A stretch of DNA of 57,387 bases, taken from Lachnospiraceae bacterium. GTDB taxonomy: Bacteria > Bacillota > Clostridia > Lachnospirales > Lachnospiraceae. Below the pieces are notes generated by a model. The model did no database searches. It was not told where the DNA came from and worked only from the letters and a program-made list of their open reading frames with translations. The stretch spans positions 1 to 57,387 of the forward strand of contig JAQUUX010000006.1 of assembly GCA_028693705.1 (NCBI GenBank), written 5' to 3'. The position numbers were made by a program, and so were the translations under genes. Position 1 is the first letter of the stretch, and the number at the start of each line of letters is the position of its first letter. Positions 44,760 to 53,792 of this stretch are shown piece by piece.

Positions 44760-45311
44760 TTGAAACTGGAAAATGGCAGACCTGAAAAAATAGATAACAG
44801 AGTATTAACAGAAGTAGCAGTTTATGATATGCTGGACCAACTTGAAATCCCTTTTGAACGGATAGACCATGAGGCGGCATTTACGATGGAAGCTTGTGCC
44901 GAAATTGATAAGGTATTGTATCCGGCTGTAATTTGTAAAAATTTATTTCTCTGTAATAGTCAGAAAACAAAGTTCTATTTGTTAATGATAAAAGAGGATA
45001 AAAAATTTATAACAAAGGATATTTCAAAACAGATTGGAAGTGCCAGACTTTCATTTGCACCGGAAGAATTTATGGTGGAATATCTTAAAACACCAGCGGG
45101 ATCAGCCAGTATAATGGGACTGATGAACGATAAAGAAAATCGGGTGCAGTTGTTGGTGGATGAAGAGGTGCTATGTGCAGAATATGTGGGGTGTCACCCA
45201 TGCATTAATACTTCGAGTATAAGGATAAAAGTGAAAGATGTATTTGAAAAGTTTCTTCCGGCTGTAGAACATAATTATATAAAGGTTGTTTTGAAGAATG
45301 GAGAAATTTGA
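44760..45311 (+). CDS. ProX/YbaK-family aminoacyl-tRNA deacylase
   Basis: This 183-residue protein belongs to the YbaK/ProX superfamily, which clears misacylated tRNAs such as Ala-tRNA-Pro. Features are the YDMLDQLEIPFERIDHEAAFTMEAC start, CKNLFLCNSQKTKFYLLMI and ISKQIGSARLSFAPEEFM, matching the Clostridial PrdX/ProX type. The start is TTG 44760, preceded by AGAGGTGA. Its 3' end is adjacent to or overlaps the next gene start, so the two are co-translated. Confidence 0.9.
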   Translation: MKLENGRPEKIDNRVLTEVAVYDMLDQLEIPFERIDHEAAFTMEACAEIDKVLYPAVICKNLFLCNSQKTKFYLLMIKEDKKFITKDISKQIGSARLSFAPEEFMVEYLKTPAGSASIMGLMNDKENRVQLLVDEEVLCAEYVGCHPCINTSSIRIKVKDVFEKFLPAVEHNYIKVVLKNGEI

Positions 45312-45312
45312 T

Positions 45313-46212
45313 ATGAAAGAAGTTGCAGGATACCATCTCCCTGGACTGTTTGAATTTTATGATTTGTACAAAGTATTTTTGCCCTTGTTTTATCAACATA
45401 GAGAATATTTCTACGATTGGTGTGATATCGCGTCTATATATGGAGCCCCCAATGATTGTTTATGGGGAGGAGGCCGTGTTGGATTTGGTCAAAATGATGT
45501 GAAAGATGTTTTGGACTTAATGCAGGAATACGGTATTTCGACACGACTGACCTTCAGTAATTCTTTGCTGAAAAAAGAGCATCTGGCAGATAAAAAATGC
45601 AATAATTTTTGCACCCTTTTTCAAAAACATAGCAAAGTGGAAAACGGAGTCATTATATATTCTGATCTGCTATTAAAGTATATAAAAGAGCAATATCCCG
45701 GCTTGTATTTTGTATCTTCAACAACAAAAGTAATCACAGATTTTAACCGGTTTACAGCGGAACTCAACAGAGATGAATTTCGATATGTAGTACCGGATTT
45801 TCGTTTGAATCATAAACTTGAACAGCTGGATACTTTAACGGATAAACAAAAAAGCAAAGTAGAGTTCCTATGTAATGAATGTTGTTCATTTGCATGTAAC
45901 AGCAGAAAAGCATGTTATGAAAATGTAAGCCATAAAGCACTGGGTGATGATAGTATGGAACATGTCTGTAGTGCTCCTGATTCAAAAGAAGGGTATGTTT
46001 TTTCGAAAGCAATGAAAAACCCAGGATTTATTGGAATAGATGATATTCAAAATGTGTATTTGCCAATGGGTTTTTCAAACTTTAAGATTGAAGGACGCAG
46101 CTTAGGAAGTGCATTGATACTTGAAATTCTCTTATATTACATGACAAAGCCGGAGTACCAGCTACCGGTTAGAGAAAAAATATATCTGAATAATGCGCTG
46201 GATTTATTCTAG
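45313..46212 (+). CDS. U32-like TIM-barrel protein with Cys cluster
   Basis: This 299-residue protein resembles peptidase U32-like barrels: a GGGRVGFGQNDVKDVLDLMQEYGI segment and YVVPDFRLNHKLEQL precede a Cys-rich stretch CNECCSFACNSRKAC (Cys at about 187, 190, 191, 195, 201). In U32 relatives a comparable NE-C-x-x-x-C cluster binds an iron-sulfur centre. ATG 45313 has GGAG nine bases upstream; ATG 45298 is an alternative that overlaps the deacylase end by 14 bases. Function is unknown; pairing with a tRNA deacylase hints at tRNA quality control or modification. Confidence 0.62.
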   Translation: MKEVAGYHLPGLFEFYDLYKVFLPLFYQHREYFYDWCDIASIYGAPNDCLWGGGRVGFGQNDVKDVLDLMQEYGISTRLTFSNSLLKKEHLADKKCNNFCTLFQKHSKVENGVIIYSDLLLKYIKEQYPGLYFVSSTTKVITDFNRFTAELNRDEFRYVVPDFRLNHKLEQLDTLTDKQKSKVEFLCNECCSFACNSRKACYENVSHKALGDDSMEHVCSAPDSKEGYVFSKAMKNPGFIGIDDIQNVYLPMGFSNFKIEGRSLGSALILEILLYYMTKPEYQLPVREKIYLNNALDLF

Positions 46213-46214
46213 CG

Positions 46215-47162
46215 CTATTCTTCTATCAGTCCCAGATCATAAAATACATGATCCGGCAGCAGTGCGCCTTTGGTTTCCACCACGGCAGCACTTACTCTGT
46301 TAGCAAGTCTTAAAGCAAGCTTTAAAGACATTCCTCTTTGCAGACAGGCAATAATGGAACCGACATGGGAGTCTCCTGCACCGATACCATCTCTTTGTGT
46401 AGCAGGAAAAGATGGAATTTCGAAATTATCTCCTGATTTATCCAGACAATAAGCACCGGATTTACCGCAGGTGACAATCACAGTATTATCGGTAAGCTTC
46501 TGAAGTGCCTGGGCGGCTCTGGCTACCAGGTGATTGCCGGGAAGTAACTCTTCCTCCTCTTCCTGATCGGAAGTCATGGAGGCAGCTTTTAAACATTCTC
46601 TTGCATTTAAATGTACAATTGGATGCAGGTTGTATAGTCTGGACTGTCTCTCAGCGGGGATTGAGGTAATTCTTGGTCCCGGAGCATAGAATACAGGCAG
46701 TTCGGGATGAGCTTCCAAAAAGGCCAGAATATGCTCGCCGGTTTCTTCTTCCAATTCTAAACCACACACATAAACACAGGAAATCTCGTCTGCATTTAAT
46801 TCTGCAAACCATTCTTTCTGAAAACGATATTCTGCACCGTGCACTGATAAAAAGGTACGATTGCCGGTAGCTTCTACAAAACAGTAGCAGCAACCATTTT
46901 CCTCTTCAACAGACAGAGGGGATATAATTCCTTTTTCCGCCAGAGCATGCTTTACAAAGTGACCATAAATACCTGTACCGACAGGAGAGAACAGAGTGTA
47001 AGGCACCATAAACAGGCGAAGCATATTAGAAACATTATAAGCACAGCCACCCAGAGAAACTGTCTGAGAATGTGGATGAATATCTTCCTCTGTTGTAGGA
47101 AGATGATCAATTTCGATAATAACGTCAGCTACAGTCGAGCCGATGATTAAAGCTTTTTTCAA
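46215..47162 (-). CDS. PfkB-family sugar/nucleoside kinase
   Basis: This 315-residue kinase has the SLGGCAYNVSNMLRLF substrate motif and the C-terminal DGIGAGDSHVG anion hole with catalytic Asp. It is divergent from the TTG-initiated amidohydrolase at 47330 and convergent with the U32-like gene, whose stop lies just two bases away. It may phosphorylate a nucleoside or ribose-type sugar, given the purine salvage setting; the substrate cannot be told from sequence. Confidence 0.86.
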   Translation of the reverse strand: MKKALIIGSTVADVIIEIDHLPTTEEDIHPHSQTVSLGGCAYNVSNMLRLFMVPYTLFSPVGTGIYGHFVKHALAEKGIISPLSVEEENGCCYCFVEATGNRTFLSVHGAEYRFQKEWFAELNADEISCVYVCGLELEEETGEHILAFLEAHPELPVFYAPGPRITSIPAERQSRLYNLHPIVHLNARECLKAASMTSDQEEEEELLPGNHLVARAAQALQKLTDNTVIVTCGKSGAYCLDKSGDNFEIPSFPATQRDGIGAGDSHVGSIIACLQRGMSLKLALRLANRVSAAVVETKGALLPDHVFYDLGLIEE

Positions 47163-47329
47163 GAAAGACCTCCTGATTTTTCATATAGTATGTTTATTCC
47201 ATTTACAAACGGCAACAAAAAGTGATACGCTGTTTGTGAATATTTTTGTTGTGGAACGCACCATCAAAAGTGCGATAACAAATAGTAGAATACCACATCA
47301 TTTTTTTGCAGTAAAGGAAGGATGAACCA

Positions 47330-48646
47330 TTGAGCAGAATAATTTTAAAAAATGCAACGATTCTAACCCATTTGGGAGAAGTACAGCCAAACAGGAATAT
47401 TTTGATTGAAGACAGTGTGATCAAAGAAGTGACGCAGAAGCCTGTAGAGGAATTGGGATATTTGGAAAATAAAACGGAGACTGAGGTTATAGATTGTACA
47501 GATCTTTATGTCAGTCCCGGTATGACCAATTTACATGCACATACCGCAATGAATATTTTTAAGGGTATCTCAGAAGATGTATCAGCAGAGCGCTGGTTTA
47601 ATGAGATGATCTGGCCATATGAGAGTAAAATGGAACCGGAGGATGTGTATCTGGGAACGAAACTCGGTATAGCAGAGATGATTAATAATGGTGTTACTGC
47701 ATTTGCAGACCATTATTTTATGGAAGAAGAGGTTTTAAAAGCGGTACAGGAAATGGGTATCAGAGCAGATATCGCACCTACTGTTTTTGGAACTGCTCCA
47801 AATTTTAAGGAAAGATTGCAGGAAGTAGCTGATTTTATTGAAAAGAATCGAAACCTTTCTGAGCGTGTGGCACTTCGTATGGGACCACATGCACCATATA
47901 CATGTCCGATGCCTTACCTGAAAGAAATTGTGGATACAGCAAAACAGTTGAAAACAGGTATTCATCTCCATGTATCTGAGACCAGGGAACAGGTGGCTGA
48001 GAGCAGAGCAGCTGTGAATAAAACACCTTTTGCTGTTCTGGGAGAAAGTGATCCGGGAGATATGCAGGTACTGGTTGCCCATGGACTGTGGGTGGAACCG
48101 GAGGATTTGCAGTATATTAATAAGGAGAAAACTTTCTTTGCCTTTTGTCCGAAGACTTATATGAAACTGGCTATGGGCTGTGGTAATATCCTGGAGTTGA
48201 AGGATCAGATTCAGTTTTCTTTTGGAACAGACGGCGCAGCAAGTTCTAATACTCTGAACCCTGTAGAGCAGGCAAGAATTTTTGCATTGATGGGAAAATA
48301 CGAAGCTTTTGATCCGGAAACCTATGAGATAACTTATCTCTGGAAACAGCTGATGAATGGTCATAATGCTTTTTCATTCAATACCGGTAAAATAGAGAAA
48401 GGCTACCAGGCGGATCTATGTATCTGGGATCTGAATAAGACTAACACATTCCCGGTTTACAATCCGTTGATTTCCATTTTATACAGTTCAGACAGTACAA
48501 ACGTAAAATATACCATGGTAGCAGGTGACTTTTTGAAGAAAGATGGTAAACTGTTATTAAATGAGACTGAACTGATGGCTGAGGTACAGACCAGAAAAGA
48601 AGCACTTTTAGCCCGTGGACGCGGACAGGCACAGGTCACATATTAG
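47330..48646 (+). CDS. Amidohydrolase, SAH/MTA deaminase or TrzA-like
   Basis: This 438-residue metal-dependent deaminase or chlorohydrolase-type protein has NLHAHTAMN as its first metal site. GPHAPYTC, HLHVSETREQV, VAHGLWV and FGTDGAASSNTLNPVEQ follow in the order typical of 5'-methylthioadenosine/S-adenosylhomocysteine deaminases. TTG 47330 has AAGGAAGGA upstream. It lies in the purine region and may deaminate an adenine nucleoside; guanine deaminase and other TrzA-family roles remain open. Confidence 0.86.
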   Translation: MSRIILKNATILTHLGEVQPNRNILIEDSVIKEVTQKPVEELGYLENKTETEVIDCTDLYVSPGMTNLHAHTAMNIFKGISEDVSAERWFNEMIWPYESKMEPEDVYLGTKLGIAEMINNGVTAFADHYFMEEEVLKAVQEMGIRADIAPTVFGTAPNFKERLQEVADFIEKNRNLSERVALRMGPHAPYTCPMPYLKEIVDTAKQLKTGIHLHVSETREQVAESRAAVNKTPFAVLGESDPGDMQVLVAHGLWVEPEDLQYINKEKTFFAFCPKTYMKLAMGCGNILELKDQIQFSFGTDGAASSNTLNPVEQARIFALMGKYEAFDPETYEITYLWKQLMNGHNAFSFNTGKIEKGYQADLCIWDLNKTNTFPVYNPLISILYSSDSTNVKYTMVAGDFLKKDGKLLLNETELMAEVQTRKEALLARGRGQAQVTY

Positions 48647-48840
48647 AACAGAAATATAGTTTTAGACTATAAAAAAAGGTAAATATAATATATTTTACAA
48701 ATACTAAGGAAGATGATATTCTCAAACAAGAGCAGGAGAAATATTTCTTCTAAATTAGCAAATTAATAGGAACAAAGGTTCTCTAAAATGCTTATGAAAA
48801 GGGAATCAAGATTAGCAAACAAAGAATGGGAGAGAGAAAA

Positions 48841-51171
48841 ATGGTTACATTGGAGAAGGGTGGCGCTTATTTAGTAAACGGAACAGAAGTAGTTCCTGAT
48901 AGCGCAGATGCACTGGCATGTGTAAAACAGAAGGTTGGAAACACATTTGCAGATGGTGCTGAGGTTACAAAAGAGAATGCACAGAAAAACACAATTGCTT
49001 ATGGTATTTTGAAGGAACATAACACCTCAGGCAACATGGAGAAGTTAAAGGTACGTTTCGACAAGCTGACTTCTCATGATATTACATATGTTGGTATCAT
49101 CCAGACTGCAAGAGCTTCAGGACTTGAGAAGTTCCCAATGCCTTATGTACTTACCTGCTGTCATAATTCTCTTTGTGCAGTTGGCGGTACCATCAATGAA
49201 GATGACCATATGTTTGGTCTCACAGCTGCAAAGAAATACGGCGGAATATTCGTACCACCTCATCAGGCAGTTATTCATCAGTATGCACGTGAAATGCTTG
49301 CAGGCGGCGGACGTATGATCTTAGGATCTGATTCTCATACCCGTTACGGTGCACTTGGTACTATGGCAATCGGTGAAGGCGGCGGAGAATTAGTTAAACA
49401 GTTATTGAACCAGACCTATGATATCAATATGCCGGGCGTTGTTGGTATTTATTTAACAGGTGAACCGGTTAAGGGCGTTGGCCCTCAGGACGTTGCCCTG
49501 GCTATTATCGGTGCTGTATTTGGAAATGGTTATGTAAAGAATAAAGTAATGGAATTTGTTGGTCCCGGCGTTTCTTCTCTGACTCCTGATTTCAGAATCG
49601 GTATCGATGTTATGACAACAGAGACAACCTGTCTGTCCTCTATCTGGAGAACAGATGAGCAGGTAGAGCAGTTCTATGAGATCCATGGCAGAAAAGCTGA
49701 TTATAAAGAATTAAACCCTGGAACTGTAGCATATTATGACGGTATGATTGAGATTGATCTGGCTACCATCAAACCAATGATCGCAATGCCATTCCATCCA
49801 AGCAATACATATACAATCGAAGATTTAAAAGCAAATCTGACAGATATTCTGGATGATGTGGAGAAACGTGCAGCAGTCAGCCTTGACGGAGCAGTTGATT
49901 TCACATTAAAGGATAAAGTAAAGAATGGTAAATTCATGGTAGAACAGGGAATCATCGCAGGTTGTGCAGGTGGTGGATTTGAAAATATCTGTGCTGCTGC
50001 TGATATCTTAAAGGGTAGTTTCATCGGAGATGATGCCTTTACATTAAGTGTATATCCGGCTTCCATGCCAATCTATATGCAGCTGATTAAAAACGGCTGT
50101 GCAGCAACGATCCTGGAAACAGGTGCGATTATGAAAACTGCATTCTGCGGACCTTGCTTTGGTGCAGGTGATACACCGGCTAATAATGCCTTCAGTATTC
50201 GTCATTCCACCAGAAACTTCCCGAACCGTGAAGGCAGCAAGTTACAGAATGGTCAGATTTCTTCCGTTGCGTTGATGGATGCAAGAAGTATTGCAGCTAC
50301 AGCAGCCAACAAGGGCGAGCTGACAGCAGCAACAGAATTTGACGGAACCTTCAATAAATATGAGTACTTCTTTGATTCTAAGATCTATGAGAACAGAGTA
50401 TATGATTCCAAGGGAGTTCCGGATCCAAGTGTAGATGTTCAGTTTGGTCCTAACATTAAGGATTGGCCTGAAATGTGTGCGTTAACAGACAACATGGTAT
50501 TAAAGGTTGTTTCTGAGATTCATGATCCTGTTACCACAACTGATGAGCTGATTCCTTCCGGAGAAACAAGTTCTTATCGTTCCAATCCTCTGGGACTGGC
50601 AGAGTTTACTCTTTCCAGAAAAGATCCTGCTTATGTAGGTCGTGCAAAAGAGATCCAGAAAGCAGAAAAAGCTCGTGAAGCACTGTTAAAAGCTGCAAAC
50701 GGCGAAACACCTGAACAGGCAGTTCCTGAATTGACAGCTGTTCTGGAAACCATTAAGAAGAGCTATCCGGATGTAAACAACGACAACACCGGTTTTGGTT
50801 CTACAATCTTTGCTGTAAAACCGGGCGATGGTTCTGCAAGAGAGCAGGCTGCAAGTTGCCAGAAGGTATTAGGCGGCTGGGCAAATATTGCTACCGAATA
50901 TGCAACCAAGAGATATCGTTCGAACCTGATCAACTGGGGCATGCTCCCATTCCTGATCAAGAAGGGTGATCTGCCATTTGCAAACCTGGATTATGTCTTT
51001 ATCCCGGGCATCAAGAAGGCAGTAGCTGAGAAGGCTCCTGAGATCAAAGCATATGCAGTAAAGGATGGCGGTCTCACAGAATTCAGCCTCTCCCTTGGTG
51101 AATTAACAGATGAAGAAAGACAGATTATCTTAAAGGGATGTCTGATCAATTACAACCGTGTTGATGCATAA
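48841..51171 (+). CDS. Aconitase-family hydratase, YbhJ-like
   Basis: This 776-residue protein of the aconitase/isopropylmalate dehydratase superfamily resembles the poorly understood YbhJ type. Visible are [21 protein letters not shown], the cluster cysteines in GCAGGGFEN and [18 protein letters not shown], and a swivel-like C-terminal domain with [21 protein letters not shown] 48841, with GGGAGAG just upstream, is preferred over ATG 48826. It is a single gene with a 195-base upstream gap in which nothing else is seen. The substrate is not known; canonical aconitase activity should not be assumed. Confidence 0.88.
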   Translation: MVTLEKGGAYLVNGTEVVPDSADALACVKQKVGNTFADGAEVTKENAQKNTIAYGILKEHNTSGNMEKLKVRFDKLTSHDITYVGIIQTARASGLEKFPMPYVLTCCHNSLCAVGGTINEDDHMFGLTAAKKYGGIFVPPHQAVIHQYAREMLAGGGRMILGSDSHTRYGALGTMAIGEGGGELVKQLLNQTYDINMPGVVGIYLTGEPVKGVGPQDVALAIIGAVFGNGYVKNKVMEFVGPGVSSLTPDFRIGIDVMTTETTCLSSIWRTDEQVEQFYEIHGRKADYKELNPGTVAYYDGMIEIDLATIKPMIAMPFHPSNTYTIEDLKANLTDILDDVEKRAAVSLDGAVDFTLKDKVKNGKFMVEQGIIAGCAGGGFENICAAADILKGSFIGDDAFTLSVYPASMPIYMQLIKNGCAATILETGAIMKTAFCGPCFGAGDTPANNAFSIRHSTRNFPNREGSKLQNGQISSVALMDARSIAATAANKGELTAATEFDGTFNKYEYFFDSKIYENRVYDSKGVPDPSVDVQFGPNIKDWPEMCALTDNMVLKVVSEIHDPVTTTDELIPSGETSSYRSNPLGLAEFTLSRKDPAYVGRAKEIQKAEKAREALLKAANGETPEQAVPELTAVLETIKKSYPDVNNDNTGFGSTIFAVKPGDGSAREQAASCQKVLGGWANIATEYATKRYRSNLINWGMLPFLIKKGDLPFANLDYVFIPGIKKAVAEKAPEIKAYAVKDGGLTEFSLSLGELTDEERQIILKGCLINYNRVDA

Positions 51172-51179
51172 GTAAATAT

Positions 51180-51208
51180 TTGCAGTAAGTAATGAAATAA
51201 AATATAAA
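51180..51208 (+). promoter_or_regulatory. Candidate promoter of the structured leader
   Basis: TTGCAG (51180-51185) and TATAAA (51203-51208) are 17 bases apart, starting nine bases after the hydratase stop. A transcript starting near 51215 would contain the whole three-way junction and the terminator that follow. Confidence 0.45.
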
Positions 51209-51235
51209 GTTTTGATAATTAAGTCCGATATAATT

Positions 51236-51311
51236 ATTACAAAGTGACAGGTTTTAAGGCCGGAAACCGATGTTCCAAGTGAACATTGTTCAACAGGAAC
51301 CGCTTTGTAAT
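51236..51311 (+). ncRNA. Candidate three-way-junction RNA, possible riboswitch
   Basis: A closing stem ATTACAAAG (51236-51244) pairs perfectly with CTTTGTAAT (51303-51311). Inside are two arms. GGTTT (51250-51254) pairs with AAACC (51264-51268) around TAAGGCCGG. GTTCC (51272-51276) pairs with GGAAC (51296-51300), topped by TGAAC (51280-51284) with GTTCA (51288-51292). A strong terminator begins 19 bases later and the EF-hand gene follows. I do not recognise the class; it lacks the conserved words of c-di-GMP, SAM, purine, THF or fluoride riboswitches. Confidence 0.6.
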
Positions 51312-51330
51312 AGTGATAGGAAGACCATGG

Positions 51331-51380
51331 ATGGTAGAGTGCCAAAGCAAAGGATGACTTTGGCACACTGCCATTTTTTT
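51331..51380 (+). terminator. Strong terminator after the three-way-junction RNA
   Basis: Arms 51331-51347 and 51358-51374 pair at 16 of 17 positions and are followed by seven T. It can end the hydratase transcript or be the expression platform of a leader in front of the EF-hand gene, whose start is 60 bases downstream. Confidence 0.88.
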
Positions 51381-51440
51381 GTTACAGGACCAGGGAAGGG
51401 AAAGGCGCAAAAGGGTCACCTATATGAAGGGGTGATTTAC

Positions 51441-52523
51441 ATGAGAATTGATTCCAGTCAGATTACCATGGGATCAACGAGAAAGTATGCATCTGTGCGG
51501 GCAGAACGCTACAGTTCCTCTTACAGTGTTCTATTCGCAGGTGGTAAAAGATTGAGCAACAAAAACTTCAGTGAAACATTAGATACCAAAGAGGAAGAGG
51601 AAAGTGACCAGAGCGGAACAACTCTGAACAATTCCACAGAGGATTTGCAAAACAGATACAAGTCCATGTCTTCAAAGGTAAACAGAATATCCTCCAGAGA
51701 ACAGACCACCAGTTTGAATACCATCAGGCAGCAGTGTGTTAAATTCCTGTTTCAGTTATTGTTTGAGAACAGAAGAAAATCCATATTTGGAGATTCTGAG
51801 GAGGGACAGTCCTTTGAAGACTGGTACAGTAACATGACCGGTGGCGGACAGGCTTCCATCTATGCTTATTCTGCTGAAACCTACTATGAAGAGACTGAAT
51901 CCACCTCATTTTCCACCACAGGAACGGTTGTTACAGCAGATGGCAGGGAAATATCCTTTGGCGTGGAACTGGAAATGAGCCGCAGTTTTGCCGCGTATTA
52001 CCAGGAAAACTTCTATATGGAGCAAAATACCATGTGTGATCCGCTTGTGATCAATCTGGATGGTAACATTGCCGACGTATCGGATCAGAAATTTACATTT
52101 GATCTGGATACTGACGGTGTTCTTGATTCTATTTCCATGTTACAAAAGGGATCCGGTTTCCTGGCACTGGATAAAAATGGAGATGGCAGTATCAATGATG
52201 GCTCTGAACTGTTTGGTACAGCTTCCGGGAATGGCTTTGCAGATCTGGAGGAATATGACAGTGATGGCAACGGATGGATCGATGAAAATGATCCAATATT
52301 TGAAAAACTCCTGGTATGGGCAAAAAATGATACCGGAGAGGATACCTTATACACGTTAAAGGAGTCCGGCGTAGGAGCTATCTGCCTGCAAAGAGTGAAC
52401 ACTAATTTTTCTATGAAATCTATTAACAACACAACCAATGGTGCAATCCGACAGACCGGGATTTTCCTGTATGAAAATGGAATGAGTGGCACCGTACAGC
52501 ATGTGGACCTGGCAAAAGGATAA
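51441..52523 (+). CDS. EF-hand/VCBS-like calcium-binding protein, uncharacterised
   Basis: This 360-residue protein has no signal peptide. The N-terminal half is polar with a Glu/Ser-rich region. Then comes a conserved block SFSTTGTVVTADGREISFGVELEMSR (157-181). The C-terminal domain begins CDPLVINLDG (199-208) and carries three EF-hand-type loops: DLDTDGVLDS (221-230), DKNGDGSINDGSE (244-256) and DSDGNGWIDEND (273-284). The architecture resembles a widespread bacterial family of unknown function. ATG 51441 with AAGGGGTGA upstream is chosen over longer frames that run through the terminator. The function is unknown; calcium binding is a strong expectation from the loops. Confidence 0.8.
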   Translation: MRIDSSQITMGSTRKYASVRAERYSSSYSVLFAGGKRLSNKNFSETLDTKEEEESDQSGTTLNNSTEDLQNRYKSMSSKVNRISSREQTTSLNTIRQQCVKFLFQLLFENRRKSIFGDSEEGQSFEDWYSNMTGGGQASIYAYSAETYYEETESTSFSTTGTVVTADGREISFGVELEMSRSFAAYYQENFYMEQNTMCDPLVINLDGNIADVSDQKFTFDLDTDGVLDSISMLQKGSGFLALDKNGDGSINDGSELFGTASGNGFADLEEYDSDGNGWIDENDPIFEKLLVWAKNDTGEDTLYTLKESGVGAICLQRVNTNFSMKSINNTTNGAIRQTGIFLYENGMSGTVQHVDLAKG

Positions 52524-52579
52524 TATGCTTAAATAAAAAATTATGTAAACTAAAACGCATCGTCAAATGCAAGAGTTTT

Positions 52580-52613
52580 GGCCTGTTCCTTTTGGGGGAG
52601 CAGGCCTTGTTTT
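52580..52613 (+). terminator. Terminator of the EF-hand gene
   Basis: GGCCTGTTCC (52580-52589) pairs with GGAGCAGGCC (52597-52606), with one G-T pair, followed by TTGTTTT. It also separates the convergent KilA-N gene. Confidence 0.82.
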
Positions 52614-52643
52614 ATGACATAGGCGGCAAAGCTGATCGTGAAT

Positions 52644-53495
52644 TTAATATATATTTTGTGAAATACCCGGAAGATTTTTCAGTACTAAAGAACTAAGTGC
52701 AGTAAGCTGTTGCACTGCTAAATCATGTAGCAATGTCATGCGCTCAGACTGTGTTTTTCCCTGCTTAATCAGAATCGCATTATAACTTTCCATATTTGAT
52801 AAAACAAGAAGCTGATATATGGTAGCCTGATCACGGATATTCCCGCTTTCATTTGGGTGAGCATCCCTCCATTGTTTGGCTGTTAATCCAAACAATACAA
52901 CATTAAGCAGATCCGCTTCACTTGCATATTTGTAAATAATCTGCGAGGGCGATATTTCTGGAGGTATCAGATTTTCTTTAATTGCACTAGTTTGAATTTT
53001 ATAATTTAATTTGGAAATTTCTCGGTTCAGGTTCCAGTTGAGGGAAAGGCGGCTGTTTTCCTCTGCCTTTAATCGTTGATAATCCTTGATAATATATACT
53101 TTAAATTCAGGTGATATCCAGGAAGCAAACTCAAAAGCAATATCAGAATGCGCATAAGTTCCACCATATCTTCCAGCTTTTGAAATAATACCAACAGCAT
53201 TCATATCTTCTATCCATTTAGTTGGAGTCATCACAAAACGATTTAAGCCGGCTTCATTTTTAACCGCCTCGAATTGCACACGGTTAAACTTGGGATTAGA
53301 TAAAATCTCCCAAATACTTAAAAATTCAATTGTATTTCTATTCCGCATCCAGTTTTGGATAACAAAACGTGGATCGTCCATATTCTTATATTTAGCTATA
53401 TCCGTAAGCGATATAAATTCGTTTTCAAAATCAGTTGTATAAATACCAATATCAATACCATTGGCATGAATTTTATCTTCAACTCTTTTCGTCAT
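52644..53495 (-). CDS. KilA-N domain protein
   Basis: This 283-residue protein has an N-terminal KilA-N DNA-binding domain (about 15-135: YTTDFENEFISLTDIAKYKN, VIQNWMRNRNTIEFLSIWE, the RFVMTPTKWIEDMNAVGI stretch and GTYAHSDIAFEFASWISPEFK). A helical C-terminal region follows, with a conserved SEADLLNVVLFGLTAKQWRDAHP motif. KilA-N proteins are common in phages and mobile islands. GGAGGA precedes ATG 53495, and the gene overlaps the upstream XRE gene by 17 bases. It is probably a phage-derived or defence/toxin-antitoxin-like component; the role is not shown. Confidence 0.88.
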   Translation of the reverse strand: MTKRVEDKIHANGIDIGIYTTDFENEFISLTDIAKYKNMDDPRFVIQNWMRNRNTIEFLSIWEILSNPKFNRVQFEAVKNEAGLNRFVMTPTKWIEDMNAVGIISKAGRYGGTYAHSDIAFEFASWISPEFKVYIIKDYQRLKAEENSRLSLNWNLNREISKLNYKIQTSAIKENLIPPEISPSQIIYKYASEADLLNVVLFGLTAKQWRDAHPNESGNIRDQATIYQLLVLSNMESYNAILIKQGKTQSERMTLLHDLAVQQLTALSSLVLKNLPGISQNIY

Positions 53496-53691
53496 TTAAA
53501 TCCTCCTTTTTTAAAAGCTGTTCATATTTCAGCTGATATGCAATTAATTTTGGAATGTATTCCGGTGGAGTACGTCTGCCTGCCTCCCAATCTTCTAGTG
53601 TACGAACAGGGATTCCGGTATGCTCAGAGAATTCTTTGCGGCTCATCCCGGTACTTTCTCTTAGGGTTTTGATTTTATTTGCTATATCCAT
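53479..53691 (-). CDS. XRE-family regulator paired with KilA-N protein
   Basis: This 70-residue protein is almost entirely an XRE helix-turn-helix (IANKIKTLRESTGMSRKEFSEHTGIPVRTLEDWEAGRRTPP). ATG 53691 is supported by GAGGTGA six bases upstream; a longer in-frame start at 53724 is not. Its end overlaps the KilA-N gene, so the two are coupled. Two identical operator-like words flank its promoter, suggesting negative autoregulation of the pair. Confidence 0.87.
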   Translation of the reverse strand: MDIANKIKTLRESTGMSRKEFSEHTGIPVRTLEDWEAGRRTPPEYIPKLIAYQLKYEQLLKKEDLNDEKS

Positions 53692-53701
53692 AATATTCAC
53701 C

Positions 53702-53754
53702 TCGCAATGCGTTTCTTTTAGCATAACATACTATATATGTACACGCAATGCGTG
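53702..53754 (-). promoter_or_regulatory. Promoter with two repeated operators for the XRE/KilA-N operon
   Basis: CGCAATGCGT occurs at 53703-53712 and again at 53744-53753; the core CGCA-N-TGCG is palindromic. On the minus strand TTGCGT and TATGCT, separated by 17 bases, form a promoter. The distal operator overlaps the -35 and the proximal one overlaps the transcript start and ribosome site. This is a textbook layout for autorepression by a small XRE protein. Confidence 0.62.
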
Positions 53755-53792
53755 AATATGGATTTTAGCAAAAAAGGCAAAAATTTTCATAA

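Noticed and set aside
47735-48364. A 209-residue open frame antisense to the amidohydrolase at 47330
   Set aside because: It is a complement shadow of a conserved gene with no domain or translation signal.
51236-51311. Assignment to the c-di-GMP-I riboswitch class
   Set aside because: The conserved CACGCACAGGGCAAACC-type core and the tetraloop receptor sequence are absent.
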